Shown: positions 28,068 through 38,276 of the stretch, piece by piece
Numbering within the stretch: the first letter of the stretch is position 1
Layout of the letters: each line of letters begins with the position of its first letter
Assembly (NCBI RefSeq): GCF_002873135.1
Contig: NZ_MCVI01000017.1
Location: forward strand, 62,001 to 126,000
Direction: 5' to 3'
Source of the DNA: Shewanella sp. 10N.286.48.A6
GTDB taxonomy: Bacteria > Pseudomonadota > Gammaproteobacteria > Enterobacterales > Shewanellaceae
Length of the DNA: 64,000 nt
The notes under the pieces: generated by a model
Seen by the model: only the letters and a program-made list of their open reading frames with translations
The model's database searches: none
What the model was told of the DNA's origin: nothing
Made by a program: the position numbers and the translations under genes

Positions 28068-28117
28068 GCCTAAAACACGGTTACCCAATGACTGACATTG
28101 CAGTTTCATAGCGCTTG

Positions 28118-29323
28118 TTAGATGTAATCAAACAAGCTCGTTGAACCCACCTTGCTGAAAACACTTGATACCGCATTAAGTGCTAACTGCTGTTTTTCAA
28201 ACTCAATAATGGCTTCGGCATAATCTAAATCTTCTAACATCGACAAGGCTGATGCGTTGATCACCTTCTCGTCGGTGTGATTCGATTTGTACTGGTCCAT
28301 TACTTTTAAGCTGTTGCCAACCTCACCGCGCTTAGCGCTCATTTGATTGACACCACTATCGATATTATTCAACAACTGTGCCAACTCCGCTTTACCTTGT
28401 GGGGTTTGTATCTTGTCGCCACTTTGCAGCAAGCTAATTGCCTGGCTAAAACTGTCTAAAATACTGACCTCAGCCATAGGCTCAAGGGTAAAACTGTCGC
28501 CCGCCATCGGCTCGCCATCTAGCTTTACTTCCATGCCATTTATCTTAATTGGCATTGAACTATCAAAATCTGCCACTGTTGTCAGTACGTTATTGGCGCT
28601 GTCTCTGACTTCAACATCCACCCCACCTGCGCCATTGTCGATAAAAGCAAACTGATAAGTATCTGCAATATGTGCTGCACTATCGGTAATTTTGGCGCTA
28701 TCGACGCTAAACTCACCTTGCTGGCCTGCCATATAATTGGCGCTATAATCGCCCATGGCATTGAGCGCGTTCATAAAAACAGCATCACCGGGCATATTGG
28801 TATCAGTGAGTACCCCTGAGGCAATAATGCTTTCGCGGGTGCCTGAGTCGCCGTTGTAAATAATTTGACCATTGGCATCAAACTCAAATGGTGCGCTGCC
28901 AGTTTTATTGCCAGCAAATAAGTAATTGCCTGACTCATCTTTTTTGTTGGCAATGGCCAACATTTGATCGAGCGTTTTTTGCATTTCATCGGCAATAGTT
29001 TGCCGCTCGTTGTCGGTCATGCTGCCGTTTGAGCCACGCAATAATTGCTCTTTCATGCTGCCAGCTAAATTATCTAAATCCCCCAGTAAGGTTTCTGTTT
29101 GATTAAGGTGGTTTTCACCGTAATCAATATTTCTTAAATACTGATCAACTAAGTTATTTTGCTGGTTTAACTTATCGATACCAATGGCGGCCACAGGGTC
29201 GTCTCCGGCGGTATTAATTTTTTTACCTGTGGCTAATTGCAGGAGGGTTTTGCTGGTTTCAGATTGGCCTTTTGCTATGCTGTAGCTGTTTTGCTGAAAC
29301 ATTTGCGCAGTAGAAATTCGCAT
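28118..29323 (-). CDS. flgL: FlgL, hook-filament junction protein (HAP3)
   Basis: FlgL joins the hook to the filament. The 401 residues have flagellin-like ends: MRISTAQMFQQNSYSIAKGQ with LATGKKINTAGDDPVAAIGI, and LSMLEDLDYAEAIIEFEKQQ near the C-terminus. The central domain is variable. ATG at 29323 follows AGGAG. It is 11 nt after flgK and closes the flgF-to-flgL run. Confidence 0.97.
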   Translation of the reverse strand: MRISTAQMFQQNSYSIAKGQSETSKTLLQLATGKKINTAGDDPVAAIGIDKLNQQNNLVDQYLRNIDYGENHLNQTETLLGDLDNLAGSMKEQLLRGSNGSMTDNERQTIADEMQKTLDQMLAIANKKDESGNYLFAGNKTGSAPFEFDANGQIIYNGDSGTRESIIASGVLTDTNMPGDAVFMNALNAMGDYSANYMAGQQGEFSVDSAKITDSAAHIADTYQFAFIDNGAGGVDVEVRDSANNVLTTVADFDSSMPIKINGMEVKLDGEPMAGDSFTLEPMAEVSILDSFSQAISLLQSGDKIQTPQGKAELAQLLNNIDSGVNQMSAKRGEVGNSLKVMDQYKSNHTDEKVINASALSMLEDLDYAEAIIEFEKQQLALNAVSSVFSKVGSTSLFDYI

Positions 29324-29334
29324 AATTAATTCTC

Positions 29335-31257
29335 CTAGCGAACTGAGCTAAGTAATGAGTCAAACATCTGCTGGGCAGTTGTCATGATGCGAGCTGAAGC
29401 TTGATACGATTGCTGAAAGCGCATTAAATTGGCCGCTTCTTCATCTAAATTTACCCCAGACTCACTTTGCACTCGGTTATAGGCTTGCTGATACATGGCA
29501 TCATTTGAGGCCAAGCTCACCGCTGCAGCTTGCGTTTTGCTGCCGATATCCAGTTTGGTGCCTTCAAACACCCCGGTTAAGGTGGTTGAGCCATTATTCA
29601 TAATGTTAGCATCGGCCAATTGCGCCATAGCAACCGCATTACTGTTGTCGCCTTCGGCAAAGGACAAATCAAAGCTATAGCTGTCAGTGACCCCCGCTGA
29701 AGATGAGTCGTTAATTTCAAAACTAAAACCAAAGCCGGTGTCAATTTGCGGCGGGGTAAACGGCGCTGATGGCCCAACGATAGTTCCGTTGGCATCCAGT
29801 ACTTGAAAAGTGTTGCTGGCGGTATCAATTTTAACGGTAAGCTCACTACCCGTTTCAGGGAAGCTGGCATGAGTTCGGTCAATGTCTGTGAGCTTTACAC
29901 TGGTGTTACCTGAGTTGCCTGAGTCAGCTGAGATATTAGGCCCTGCTGCAGCTATGCCTCTTGGATCTGTCATTGCCACATTGAGCCCTGCTGCAGCGCC
30001 CGCGTTAGGTCTAATTTCAAAACGGTCGCCATCAGCAAAACTGCCAGCATCAATTTCAATACTAAAACCATTGCCGCCTTCAAGCTGATTGCCATTAAGG
30101 GTTAGTGGCTCAACTTTGCCTGTTTGGGTGTCTTTAAGCTCATAGGTGTTTGGCGCAGTGAAAGATAATTCGTATGCGCTGCCGGTTAATTGGCCTACAT
30201 CGTCAATATTAACTTTCAGGTTGGCGTCACCAGTATTGGTACTGTAGGCACCGACTCGACCTGCGGCCATGCTGGGGTCGTTAATATCAGTAAAAATATT
30301 GCTGCCAATATTGCCGTCTAGGTCAAAACCATTTTGCTGCATTTGGTTAAAGGCATCTGCCACGCCTAAGGCCAGTTGCCCTAGCTCTTGAGAGGCTGGA
30401 ATTAAGGTTTGATCACGAAAGTTAAATAACTCGCCTAATTGGCCACCTAATTTAGAGCCGTCAATCACTAACGTGCTATTACCGGTTGATGTGGTTAGCC
30501 TTGGCTCATTCGAAAAGGGATCGCCTGTAGTGGTGCCTACTTGCATCGCCACTTCACCGGACACTAGCATCACTGAGCCGCCGAGCATGACGCTTTTAGC
30601 GCCATTATCTAGCGGGATAACATTAACTTCAGAATATTCGCTTAGCTCTAAAATCAGCGCATCTTGTCGGTCTAATAATTGGCTGTCAGCCCCTGGCGAC
30701 TTCATGATCTCGAGGTTGATGTTGGCAAGCTCAGTACTGATCTCATTAATGCGATCAGCAACCGCGCCGATTTGCGCATTGGTTTGCTTCATTTGCGAGT
30801 CAAGGTGGCTTTGCATTTGATTAAGGCTGTTAGCCACTTGCCCGGCAGAGCTAAGCATGTTGTTACGCATACCGAGATCTGTCGGTAAATCGCCAACATT
30901 ATTAATGCTGGTAAAAAAGTCATTTAAACTGGCTGGCACCATGGCGCCAATTTGCGAGAACAGCTGATCCATTTCGTTCATTTTGCTGTAACGGGTTTCA
31001 GCACCACTCATGGAGGTTTGGCCAATGCGCAGCTCTCTTGCGGCATATTCGTTATAAACCCTTTTCACATCAGATACGTAAGTACCTGTACCATAAAAGC
31101 TACTACCGATTTGTTGGGACCCTAATGACGATTGCTCTGCAACTTGGCGGTGATAGCCCACGGTATTGGCATTGGCAATGTTATTACTGGTGACGCCCAT
31201 TTGCGATTGGGCTGCCATAACACCTGAACGGGCAATGTTTAATAAATCGATAGCCAT
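29335..31257 (-). CDS. flgK: FlgK, hook-filament junction protein (HAP1)
   Basis: The 640-residue protein has the rod/hook N motif (MAIDLLNIARSGVMAAQSQM, VTSNNIANANTVGYHRQVAE) and a C-terminal motif VNLDEEAANLMRFQQSYQAS with ARIMTTAQQMFDSLLSSVR. The middle carries large variable domains and is longer than in Salmonella (553). Its ATG overlaps the flgJ stop (TAATG), so translation is coupled. Confidence 0.97.
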   Translation of the reverse strand: MAIDLLNIARSGVMAAQSQMGVTSNNIANANTVGYHRQVAEQSSLGSQQIGSSFYGTGTYVSDVKRVYNEYAARELRIGQTSMSGAETRYSKMNEMDQLFSQIGAMVPASLNDFFTSINNVGDLPTDLGMRNNMLSSAGQVANSLNQMQSHLDSQMKQTNAQIGAVADRINEISTELANINLEIMKSPGADSQLLDRQDALILELSEYSEVNVIPLDNGAKSVMLGGSVMLVSGEVAMQVGTTTGDPFSNEPRLTTSTGNSTLVIDGSKLGGQLGELFNFRDQTLIPASQELGQLALGVADAFNQMQQNGFDLDGNIGSNIFTDINDPSMAAGRVGAYSTNTGDANLKVNIDDVGQLTGSAYELSFTAPNTYELKDTQTGKVEPLTLNGNQLEGGNGFSIEIDAGSFADGDRFEIRPNAGAAAGLNVAMTDPRGIAAAGPNISADSGNSGNTSVKLTDIDRTHASFPETGSELTVKIDTASNTFQVLDANGTIVGPSAPFTPPQIDTGFGFSFEINDSSSAGVTDSYSFDLSFAEGDNSNAVAMAQLADANIMNNGSTTLTGVFEGTKLDIGSKTQAAAVSLASNDAMYQQAYNRVQSESGVNLDEEAANLMRFQQSYQASARIMTTAQQMFDSLLSSVR

Positions 31258-32399
31258 TAGTTAGTCTCTTTTGGTAATACGGACTTAAGTCCATTGGTTA
31301 CTGACTCCATGACTTTCAACACTTTATTGGCGTATTGAGGATCAGTTGCGTAACCTGCTTGTTGTAGGGCATGAATAAATTTGGCGGGCTGTGCTGCCAC
31401 TTTTTTGGCTTCTTGGTAGCGCTCGCCATTGGAGATGAATGACACAAAGTCATTAAAGCTTTGTTCAACGTTGTCGTACATTCTGAAGTCTGCTTGTTGT
31501 TTTACTGCCACCCCTTGCTCAAACTCTAAGGTGCTGACTGAGGTTTTATCGCCGTCCCAGCGTCTGTCGGCTTTGATATTAAACAAGTTGTTGCTGGCTG
31601 TGCCGTCATCACGACGGATCATTTTTTGACCCCAGCCAGTTTCTAATGCCGATTGCGCCAGTAATACTTCAGGGGTGGTGCCAAGCTGTTTCGCGGCCTT
31701 TTCAGCATGGGGATAAAGCACTGAGACAAAATGTTGCGGGCTGTCAAACTGATTCGGCGTTAGTGCCATCGATTGCGGCAAGCTATTGCCACTAGTGGCA
31801 ACACGATCACCAGCCAAAACTTGATCTAATTCTTGGCTATCAATTATCGGCTTAGCCATTGCAGCGTTCGCAGTTGAGATATTAACAGTTGAGTGATCAG
31901 ACATTGAGTGATTAGGCATTGTGTGGTTAAACATTGACTGATCAGCCTCTGAGCGCTCAGGGGCAGAATTTGCACTCACCACTGTGCTAAGAAAATCTAC
32001 CGGCTTATTCGTAGAGTTAACTAATGACTGTGCACTGTTAGCGTCAATATTACCGCGCAGCACTGAGGCTGGGGTAAAACCGCTTTCTTGGGGAGAAAGT
32101 TGCTGCACCATCATGTCTGCGATGCCCAACATACCTTTGTTTGATAAATCCACCGACATTTGTTGATCGCGCATGTTTTCAAAAAATTCGGTGGTTTCAC
32201 TGTTCATCGGGCTGTCTGATTTAAAGACTGCGTTAGCTTCACGCATACTTTTCATCAGCATTTGAATAAATATCCCTTCAAACTGTTTGGCGACTTCTTG
32301 TAATGCCGCCTTCTCGTCTTTCTGGGCCTTGGAACGTAATGAATCTAGTCCCCCTAGATCCAGATAGTTCGATGAATTTGACAGCTTTTCCATAGTCAT
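31257..32399 (-). CDS. flgJ: FlgJ, rod cap and peptidoglycan hydrolase
   Basis: FlgJ caps the rod and cuts murein for rod passage. The 380 residues have an N-terminal rod-binding domain (AKQFEGIFIQMLMKSMREAN near 38-57) and a C-terminal glucosaminidase-like domain (LLAQSALETGWGQKMIRRDD with the catalytic-type E in SALETGWG, NLFNIKADRRW). Between them is a linker with loose repeats of the type (N/D)H(T/S)M near residues 165-175. Both domains are present, so it is the dual-function form. An ATG at 32393 is an alternative start; neither has a strong ribosome site. Confidence 0.95.
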   Translation of the reverse strand: MTMEKLSNSSNYLDLGGLDSLRSKAQKDEKAALQEVAKQFEGIFIQMLMKSMREANAVFKSDSPMNSETTEFFENMRDQQMSVDLSNKGMLGIADMMVQQLSPQESGFTPASVLRGNIDANSAQSLVNSTNKPVDFLSTVVSANSAPERSEADQSMFNHTMPNHSMSDHSTVNISTANAAMAKPIIDSQELDQVLAGDRVATSGNSLPQSMALTPNQFDSPQHFVSVLYPHAEKAAKQLGTTPEVLLAQSALETGWGQKMIRRDDGTASNNLFNIKADRRWDGDKTSVSTLEFEQGVAVKQQADFRMYDNVEQSFNDFVSFISNGERYQEAKKVAAQPAKFIHALQQAGYATDPQYANKVLKVMESVTNGLKSVLPKETN

Positions 32400-32410
32400 A
32401 CCGACAATTT

Positions 32411-33508
32411 TTAGATAATGATAAGCTCTCCATGCAAAGCGCCTGCCATCTTTAACGCTTCTAATATTGCCAGTACATCTGAAGGGGCAGCGCCCACCAA
32501 ATTTACCGCTCTGACTAGCTCATCGAGCGAGGTGCCAGGGTCAAATAAAAACATTCGGCTATCGTCTTGGGCAACATCTATGGTGCTATCGGTTGTAACA
32601 ACCGTTTGACCATCCGAAAACGGATTAGGTTGTGATACTTGGGTCGCTTCAGCAATGGTGACGGTTAAGCCACCATGGGTCACAGCTGCTGGCATTAAGC
32701 GTACATTTTGCCCCACCACTATGGTGCCCGTACGCGAATTGACTATCACTTTGGCTGACTCATCGGCCATATCAACTTGAATGTTTTCAAGGGTCGATAA
32801 AAATGACACTCTTTGGGATGCATCACGAGGCGCACTCACTTGCACCGAGGTAGCATCAAGCGCCCTTGCCATACCGGGGCCAAGCAAATCATTAATGGCT
32901 TGTTCCATGTTTTTGGCGGTTGAAAAATCTGCACGGCGCAAGTTAAAGGTGAGGTGATCGCCACTGGCAAAAGGTGACATCACGCTGCGCTCCACAATAG
33001 CGCCGCTAGGAATACGCCCAACGGTAGGAGTATTTTGTATCACCCGTGAACCGTCTTGACCTTCTGCGCTAAAGCCACTGACCACCAAGGTGCCTTGGGC
33101 AATGGCGTAAACATTACCATCAACCCCTTTTAAGAAGGTTTGCAGCAAGGTGCCGCCACGTAAGCTTTTTGCTTCACCAATACTTGATACCGTGATGTCA
33201 AGATTTTGACCGGGCTTAATAAAGGCAGGCATTTCTGCATGCACGGCTACCACAGCGGCATTTTTGGTTTTAGGGTTAACATTATCGGCTAAATTAATGC
33301 CGAAGTTTTTTAGCATGGTTCTAAAGGTTTGTTCGGTATAACGGGTTTTTTCACCTGTGCCGGGTAACCCCACCACTAAGCCATAACCAATTAATTGGTT
33401 ACTTCGCACCCCTTGGACATTGGCAATATCTTTAATGCGCTGGGCTTGAATTGGCTGTGACAGCAACACCATGCTGAGGCTGAGTAAAATGAGCGATGTG
33501 ATTTTCAT
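32411..33508 (-). CDS. flgI: FlgI, P-ring protein
   Basis: FlgI forms the periplasmic P ring around the rod. The 365-residue precursor has a Sec signal ([22 protein letters not shown]) cut near residue 22, then [20 protein letters not shown] and [16 protein letters not shown], hallmarks of the family. The C-terminus ends [26 protein letters not shown] precedes the ATG. FlgA, its chaperone, is at 41459 on the other strand. Confidence 0.98.
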   Translation of the reverse strand: MKITSLILLSLSMVLLSQPIQAQRIKDIANVQGVRSNQLIGYGLVVGLPGTGEKTRYTEQTFRTMLKNFGINLADNVNPKTKNAAVVAVHAEMPAFIKPGQNLDITVSSIGEAKSLRGGTLLQTFLKGVDGNVYAIAQGTLVVSGFSAEGQDGSRVIQNTPTVGRIPSGAIVERSVMSPFASGDHLTFNLRRADFSTAKNMEQAINDLLGPGMARALDATSVQVSAPRDASQRVSFLSTLENIQVDMADESAKVIVNSRTGTIVVGQNVRLMPAAVTHGGLTVTIAEATQVSQPNPFSDGQTVVTTDSTIDVAQDDSRMFLFDPGTSLDELVRAVNLVGAAPSDVLAILEALKMAGALHGELIII

Positions 33509-33518
33509 GGTTAACTCC

Positions 33519-34193
33519 TTAGAAAGGCCACCATTGGCCCATAAAGAAGGAGCTTAACCAACCCACTTTTTGGACATCGGCAAAAGTGCCGGTACCGCTA
33601 TATTGAATCCGAGCATTGGCAACACGGGTGGATTCAACGGTATTATCAGGAGTGATATCTTGACTACGTACCATGCCAGTAACGCGAATAAACTCATCAC
33701 CATTATTAATTGAAATCCACTTTTCGCCGCGAATAACTAAATTGCCATTGTTAAGCACTTGCATGACATTGGCTGAGATGCTGCCGTCTAAACTGTTTGA
33801 CTGATCGGCATCTGACTCACGCTTGGTATTCATGTCATCTGAATAACGAAAATCTAGCGGAATTCCTTTAATCGACAGATTGCTGCCACCGGCATAAACC
33901 GGATCGACGCTTAAATCAGAGCCTCTTTTAATTTCGTTATTGGCACTTTTCTTCGCTTGGGTCGACTCATTAAGCAATACGGTAATAATGTCACCCACTT
34001 TGTGGGCACGAATATCCGAGTACAAACTGGATGATTGATGATCCATGTAAATTGAACCCGTTGACACCATTTGGGTTGGCGGCGCTTCTGGGTAAACAGG
34101 CGCATAAAATGGATCATCGGCTATGGGTTTTTGCTGAGTTGAGCTGCAACCCAGCATCACAAATGCTGATGCTAAGACTAAAACCTTATTCAT
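33519..34193 (-). CDS. flgH: FlgH, L-ring lipoprotein
   Basis: FlgH forms the outer-membrane L ring. The chosen 224-residue form starts [20 protein letters not shown], with a lipobox ending in MLGC, so it is lipidated. Family motifs include [37 protein letters not shown] and [17 protein letters not shown]. The frame is open to 34214, but AGAGGGG fits the ATG at 34193 (or 34196) better than the upstream start. It lies 10 nt before flgI and 24 nt after flgG. Confidence 0.95.
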   Translation of the reverse strand: MNKVLVLASAFVMLGCSSTQQKPIADDPFYAPVYPEAPPTQMVSTGSIYMDHQSSSLYSDIRAHKVGDIITVLLNESTQAKKSANNEIKRGSDLSVDPVYAGGSNLSIKGIPLDFRYSDDMNTKRESDADQSNSLDGSISANVMQVLNNGNLVIRGEKWISINNGDEFIRVTGMVRSQDITPDNTVESTRVANARIQYSGTGTFADVQKVGWLSSFFMGQWWPF

Positions 34194-34217
34194 CATCCCC
34201 TCTCTTATCATCAAAGC

Positions 34218-35006
34218 TTATAAGTTCTGTGTTACGTAAGACATCATCTGATCAACAGCTGATATCACTTTCGAGTTCATTTCGTAATTACGTTGACTTT
34301 GGATCAAGTTAACCAGTTCTTCAGTCACGTTAACGTTTGACGTTTCAAGCGCCCCTTGACGAATAGCCCCTAAACCATCCAATGAAGCCGTGCCCTGAAT
34401 CGGCGTGCCACTGGCACCGGTTTCGGTGTAAAGGTTTTGCCCTAGTGGGTCTAACCCTGATGGATTAATAAAGTCGCTCATGGCTAACTGACCAATGACG
34501 GTATTTTCTGTAGCACCTGAAAGTTTCACTGAAACTTCACCTTCAGATGACACTGTGATTGAAGTGGCATCATCAGGAATGGTGATGGCAGGCTGGATGA
34601 CATAACCCGAACCTGGGGTCACAATTTGGCCATTTTCATCTAGGCTAAATTGGCCGTTACGGGTATAAGCTGCGGTGCCATCTGGCATTTCAACTTCAAA
34701 AAAGCCTGGACCTTCAATCATTAGATCTAAGGCATTGTCTGTGGTTAACATATTGCCTTGGGTAAACATCTTTTGCGTGGCAACCACTTTGGTACCCGCA
34801 CCGAGGTTTAAGCCATTAGGTAGTTTGGTGTTATCAGCACTGACGCCGCCCGCTTGGTTAACGGTTTGATAAAGCAAATCTTCAAACACTGCGCGGCTTT
34901 TTTTATAGCCAATGGTACTGGCGTTGGCCACGTTGTTAGAAATAACCGAAATGTCGGTTTGTTGGGCATCTAGGCCGGTTTTACTGATCCATAAAGCAGG
35001 ATGCAT
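34218..35006 (-). CDS. flgG: FlgG, distal rod protein
   Basis: FlgG forms the distal rod. The 262-residue protein has the rod N motif (MHPALWISKTGLDAQQTDIS, VISNNVANASTIGYKKSRAV) and the C motif (LETSNVNVTEELVNLIQSQR, NYEMNSKVISAVDQMM). The length equals the family standard. AGGAG precedes the ATG. Confidence 0.98.
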   Translation of the reverse strand: MHPALWISKTGLDAQQTDISVISNNVANASTIGYKKSRAVFEDLLYQTVNQAGGVSADNTKLPNGLNLGAGTKVVATQKMFTQGNMLTTDNALDLMIEGPGFFEVEMPDGTAAYTRNGQFSLDENGQIVTPGSGYVIQPAITIPDDATSITVSSEGEVSVKLSGATENTVIGQLAMSDFINPSGLDPLGQNLYTETGASGTPIQGTASLDGLGAIRQGALETSNVNVTEELVNLIQSQRNYEMNSKVISAVDQMMSYVTQNL

Positions 35007-35017
35007 AATAATTACTC

Positions 35018-35761
35018 CTAACTAATTCTCATTAAAGCTGACGAGGCGCGATCAAGATCTTCGGCGTTTTTCATCATCTTCACTTGCATTTCGTATTGGC
35101 GCTGAATATCAATTAGCGCCACCATTTCAGATACCGCATTGACATTACTGCCTTCAACTGCGCCACTTTCAACTTGAACATTGGGATCATTAGGGATGTT
35201 TTGCCCTGTGGTTAAACGAAACAAGCCATCCTCACCGCGCATCATGTCGGCGTTGTTGGGGTTAACCAATTTAATCCGCGCGACCTCTTCGACTATGTCG
35301 GCTGTGGCGCCTTGAGGTCTAATCGAGATAATACCGTCAGGGGAGATTTGCACTTTTTCAACCGGCAGTGGCAGCACAATTGGCCCAGCCTCCCCCATAA
35401 TCGGATTGCCACGCGCATTAGTGAGTAAGCCGGTAGTGTCAAAATTTAGACTGCCTGAACGGGTATAGGCTTCACCGCCATCAGCAGCTTGCACAGCTAT
35501 CCAGCCTTTATCTTTAACGGCAATATCTAAATCACGACCTGTGGTTTTAAGTGGGCCTGAGTCAAAGTTATGCCCGGGGCTTTCTGTCATTGCAAAAACA
35601 CGAGTCGGTAAACCTTCGCCAAAAGCTTGCATAGAGCGTGCTTGAACCAAATCAGCTCTAAAGCCGTCAGTATTCACATTAGCTAAATTGTTGGCTCGCA
35701 CCGCCAAAGCATTCATATTCTGCTTAGCGCCGCTCATGGCAACATAAAGTAATTTGTCCAT
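35018..35761 (-). CDS. flgF: FlgF, proximal rod protein
   Basis: FlgF is a proximal rod part. The 247 residues show MDKLLYVAMSGAKQNMNALA, VRANNLANVNTDGFRADL and VEGSNVNAVSEMVALIDIQR with QYEMQVKMMKNAEDLDRASS. CGGAG precedes the ATG. It heads the flgFGHIJKL run, with its own sigma-54 promoter 50 bp upstream, which separates it from flgBCDE. Confidence 0.97.
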   Translation of the reverse strand: MDKLLYVAMSGAKQNMNALAVRANNLANVNTDGFRADLVQARSMQAFGEGLPTRVFAMTESPGHNFDSGPLKTTGRDLDIAVKDKGWIAVQAADGGEAYTRSGSLNFDTTGLLTNARGNPIMGEAGPIVLPLPVEKVQISPDGIISIRPQGATADIVEEVARIKLVNPNNADMMRGEDGLFRLTTGQNIPNDPNVQVESGAVEGSNVNAVSEMVALIDIQRQYEMQVKMMKNAEDLDRASSALMRIS

Positions 35762-35810
35762 TTACCGCTCCGTCAAACTTTCTTCATAACAAAAGATATA
35801 CACAGAACTA

Positions 35811-35825
35811 GCAATCAACGTGCCA
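35811..35825 (-). promoter_or_regulatory. sigma-54 promoter for flgFGHIJKL
   Basis: The minus strand reads TGGCACGTTGATTGC, a perfect TGGCAC-N5-TTGC element. Confidence 0.88.
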
Positions 35826-35953
35826 AAAAATTAAGGGTTTGAGTTTTAGATGAAATTTGCAGTTATAAACAGCGGGGAAATTTACAAGATAAGCAATGTT
35901 GGGCTGGTTAATGGCTGTAGTAACGAGGTGAAGAATGAGGTGAACAATAAGGC

Positions 35954-35980
35954 AAAGAGTTGCCATGGCGGCAACTCTTT
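35954..35980 (-). terminator. Terminator after flgE
   Basis: A perfect 11-bp stem (AAAGAGTTGCC/GGCAACTCTTT) with a 5-nt loop lies 35 bp after the flgE stop. It closes the flgBCDE transcript. Confidence 0.78.
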
Positions 35981-36014
35981 ACTAAAGCGCGAGTTTACTA
36001 AAGCGCGAGATTAA

Positions 36015-37379
36015 TTAGCGGATCTGCAATACCGTTTGGTTAAGGGTATTGTTCACTTCAAGGGTACGTGAGTTGGCTTGGAAGTTACGTTGAGCTGAAA
36101 TCAAATCCACCAGCTCGGTGGTTAAATCAACATTTGATTGCTCAAGTGCTGACGAGCGAATACTACCAAAAGTGCCGCTATTGGCCTCACCTGCTAGTGC
36201 TGGGCCTGAGTCTAAGCTGGCTTTCCAAGAGGTATTACCTACTTGAGTTAAGCCTTGCTCATTAGAAAAGCGTACTAATGCTACCCGAGCTAATGGCACG
36301 GTTGAACCGTTACTGTAACTGGCTGTTACTAAACCGTCATCGCCGACACCGACATTGGTTAAGCGCCCGACTGTGGTGCCATCTTGGGTTAACTCTGTCA
36401 CTTCAAACGGTGAGGCGTATTGAGTAGGATTATTAAAATCGATGTTCACCTTTTGCGAGCCGTCAGCGCCGGTGCCGATAACACCTGCGCCATTACTACC
36501 TAGTTCAACCGTAGACACTACCGCAGGATCAGATCCTGTATAAGTTCCGGCATCATTAAATGTAAGTACTGAGCCTTTCCAGCCGGATGCGGTTTCAGCG
36601 GTACCAGTTGAATCAGCAATACCATCATCAGTGGTATCTGTTTTATATGTACCACCCGTTGGTGCATCAATATCCACTTGCTTACCATCAACAGCATAAA
36701 AGGCAACCCAGTTATTCTCACCAGTATGGGAACCACCTTCTGGTTTAACAAAATAAGTGGTCAAGATATGAGCCTCACCAAGTGAATCATAAATCGTTAC
36801 TGAGGTTGAGTTATTGTAAGTATCTGCGTCATCTGGATCAAAGTTTGCGGGATCAAGTTCTTCATCACCAACATTGAGGTTCATTTGAAAACCAACGTTA
36901 CCGGTTTTCACTGGGCTACCTGCAGTATCGGGGATTTTAATCGGTTGGGTGGTGGTTAAACTCACTGAAGTCGAATTACCATCAGCATCCACAGGGAAAC
37001 CCTGTAAATAGTTACCGGCTGAATCTGTCATAAAACTTTCTGAATTTACTTTAAATGCACCAGCACGGGTGAATGCATGATCTTGGCTGCCCGCTTCAGA
37101 TGAAGTAACAAAGAAACCACCGCCACTAATAGCCATATCTAAGGAGTTGTTGGTAAACAGTAAGCTACCTTGCTGAAACTGTTGCGCTACGTGAGTTGTG
37201 GTTGCGCCGCCGCCCACTGCGGTATTACCATTTGAAAAAATTGAATTAGCATAAACATCGGCAAATTCAGCGCGAGACTCTTTAAAACCAATGGTATTGA
37301 CGTTGGCAATGTTATTAGCCGTGGTGTTGAGATCTTTTTGAGCAGCTGCGATACCACTCAATGCAATATTAAACGACAT
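36015..37379 (-). CDS. flgE: FlgE, hook protein
   Basis: The 454-residue hook protein has the N motif MSFNIALSGIAAAQKDLNTT, TANNIANVNTIGFKESRAE and the C motif LEQSNVDLTTELVDLISAQR with NFQANSRTLEVNNTLNQTVL. The central D1/D2 part is variable, rich in D, T and G. AGAGG precedes the ATG. An 8-bp perfect hairpin lies in the gap before it. Confidence 0.97.
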   Translation of the reverse strand: MSFNIALSGIAAAQKDLNTTANNIANVNTIGFKESRAEFADVYANSIFSNGNTAVGGGATTTHVAQQFQQGSLLFTNNSLDMAISGGGFFVTSSEAGSQDHAFTRAGAFKVNSESFMTDSAGNYLQGFPVDADGNSTSVSLTTTQPIKIPDTAGSPVKTGNVGFQMNLNVGDEELDPANFDPDDADTYNNSTSVTIYDSLGEAHILTTYFVKPEGGSHTGENNWVAFYAVDGKQVDIDAPTGGTYKTDTTDDGIADSTGTAETASGWKGSVLTFNDAGTYTGSDPAVVSTVELGSNGAGVIGTGADGSQKVNIDFNNPTQYASPFEVTELTQDGTTVGRLTNVGVGDDGLVTASYSNGSTVPLARVALVRFSNEQGLTQVGNTSWKASLDSGPALAGEANSGTFGSIRSSALEQSNVDLTTELVDLISAQRNFQANSRTLEVNNTLNQTVLQIR

Positions 37380-37416
37380 AAATCACCTCTTAGCGCTTTA
37401 AATTAGGTTCTGTGTG

Positions 37417-37436
37417 GCTGCCAGATTTCTGGCAGC
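37417..37436. other. Perfect hairpin between flgD and flgE
   Basis: GCTGCCAG and CTGGCAGC surround ATTT in the 75-bp gap. No T run follows, so it is unlikely to be a full terminator. It could stabilise the flgE message, the most abundant hook product, or adjust the level of read-through. Confidence 0.5.
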
Positions 37437-37454
37437 TTATTATTGTTTGTGTTA

Positions 37455-38252
37455 TTAACTTTCTGCCACTGCCAGTACATCAGACAATTGAATACCACCT
37501 AGGCCTCTGAGGTTAAGGATCGGACCGCTGGCGACACTGCCTAAAGACACACTAGTGACATGGGCATAAGTTGAAACCGCTAAATCTTCGGCGTTGCCAT
37601 CAACTTTACCGTTAGCTTTAATGGCATACATGCCTTCTTCTACGGGTTCGCCATCTTTATCAAGGCCATCCCAGCTGACATCAATGTTGCCGCCTGCAGA
37701 GCCATCAACCTCAAAGGTTTTAATCACTTGGCCTGACTCGTCTTCAATGGTGACGGTAATGGTATCGATTGGCTGTGGCGTACTAATGACACCGTTAATG
37801 ACTGGGTTTTCTTCTGAGACATGGCCAATATCTGATGGAATGAGCACCTTTTGCCCCACTAAGCCCGAGGCTTGTAATGCCTGACTTGAGCTCATCACAC
37901 TGTTCAAATTCAAAATTTCAGCATTTAAGTTGGCAATACCATCAACGGTCGCGAAGGACGCCATTTGTGCGATCATCTGATCGTTTTCAACAGGTTTAAA
38001 CGGGTCCTGCATTGACAGCTGTTGACTCAAAAGCGCAAAGAAATCCGATTGGGTTAGCTCTTGGCTTTTAGCTTCACCAGTTTCGGTGGTGCTAGCTGAT
38101 TGCGCAGCAGTTAGGCTATCTAAAAAGCTACTGTCTGATACCTGTGTAGTTTGTGAGTTTGTCGCCACTGAATTAGTGGAGACGGTGGAAGCCGTGGTAG
38201 ACGTCTGCAACTGCGGTAATGACTGACTACTGTAAGGATTAACGAGGCTCAT
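37455..38252 (-). CDS. flgD: FlgD, hook cap / scaffold
   Basis: FlgD caps the growing hook. The 265 residues have the N-terminal SQELTQSDFFALLSQQLSMQ and DPFKPVENDQMIAQMASFA, the conserved export part, then the FlgD Ig and Tudor-like domains (VDVSWDGLDKDGEPVEEGMY). GGAGG precedes the ATG. It sits between flgC and flgE. Confidence 0.97.
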   Translation of the reverse strand: MSLVNPYSSQSLPQLQTSTTASTVSTNSVATNSQTTQVSDSSFLDSLTAAQSASTTETGEAKSQELTQSDFFALLSQQLSMQDPFKPVENDQMIAQMASFATVDGIANLNAEILNLNSVMSSSQALQASGLVGQKVLIPSDIGHVSEENPVINGVISTPQPIDTITVTIEDESGQVIKTFEVDGSAGGNIDVSWDGLDKDGEPVEEGMYAIKANGKVDGNAEDLAVSTYAHVTSVSLGSVASGPILNLRGLGGIQLSDVLAVAES

Positions 38253-38276
38253 TGTTTACCTCCAACTAAATTCATA

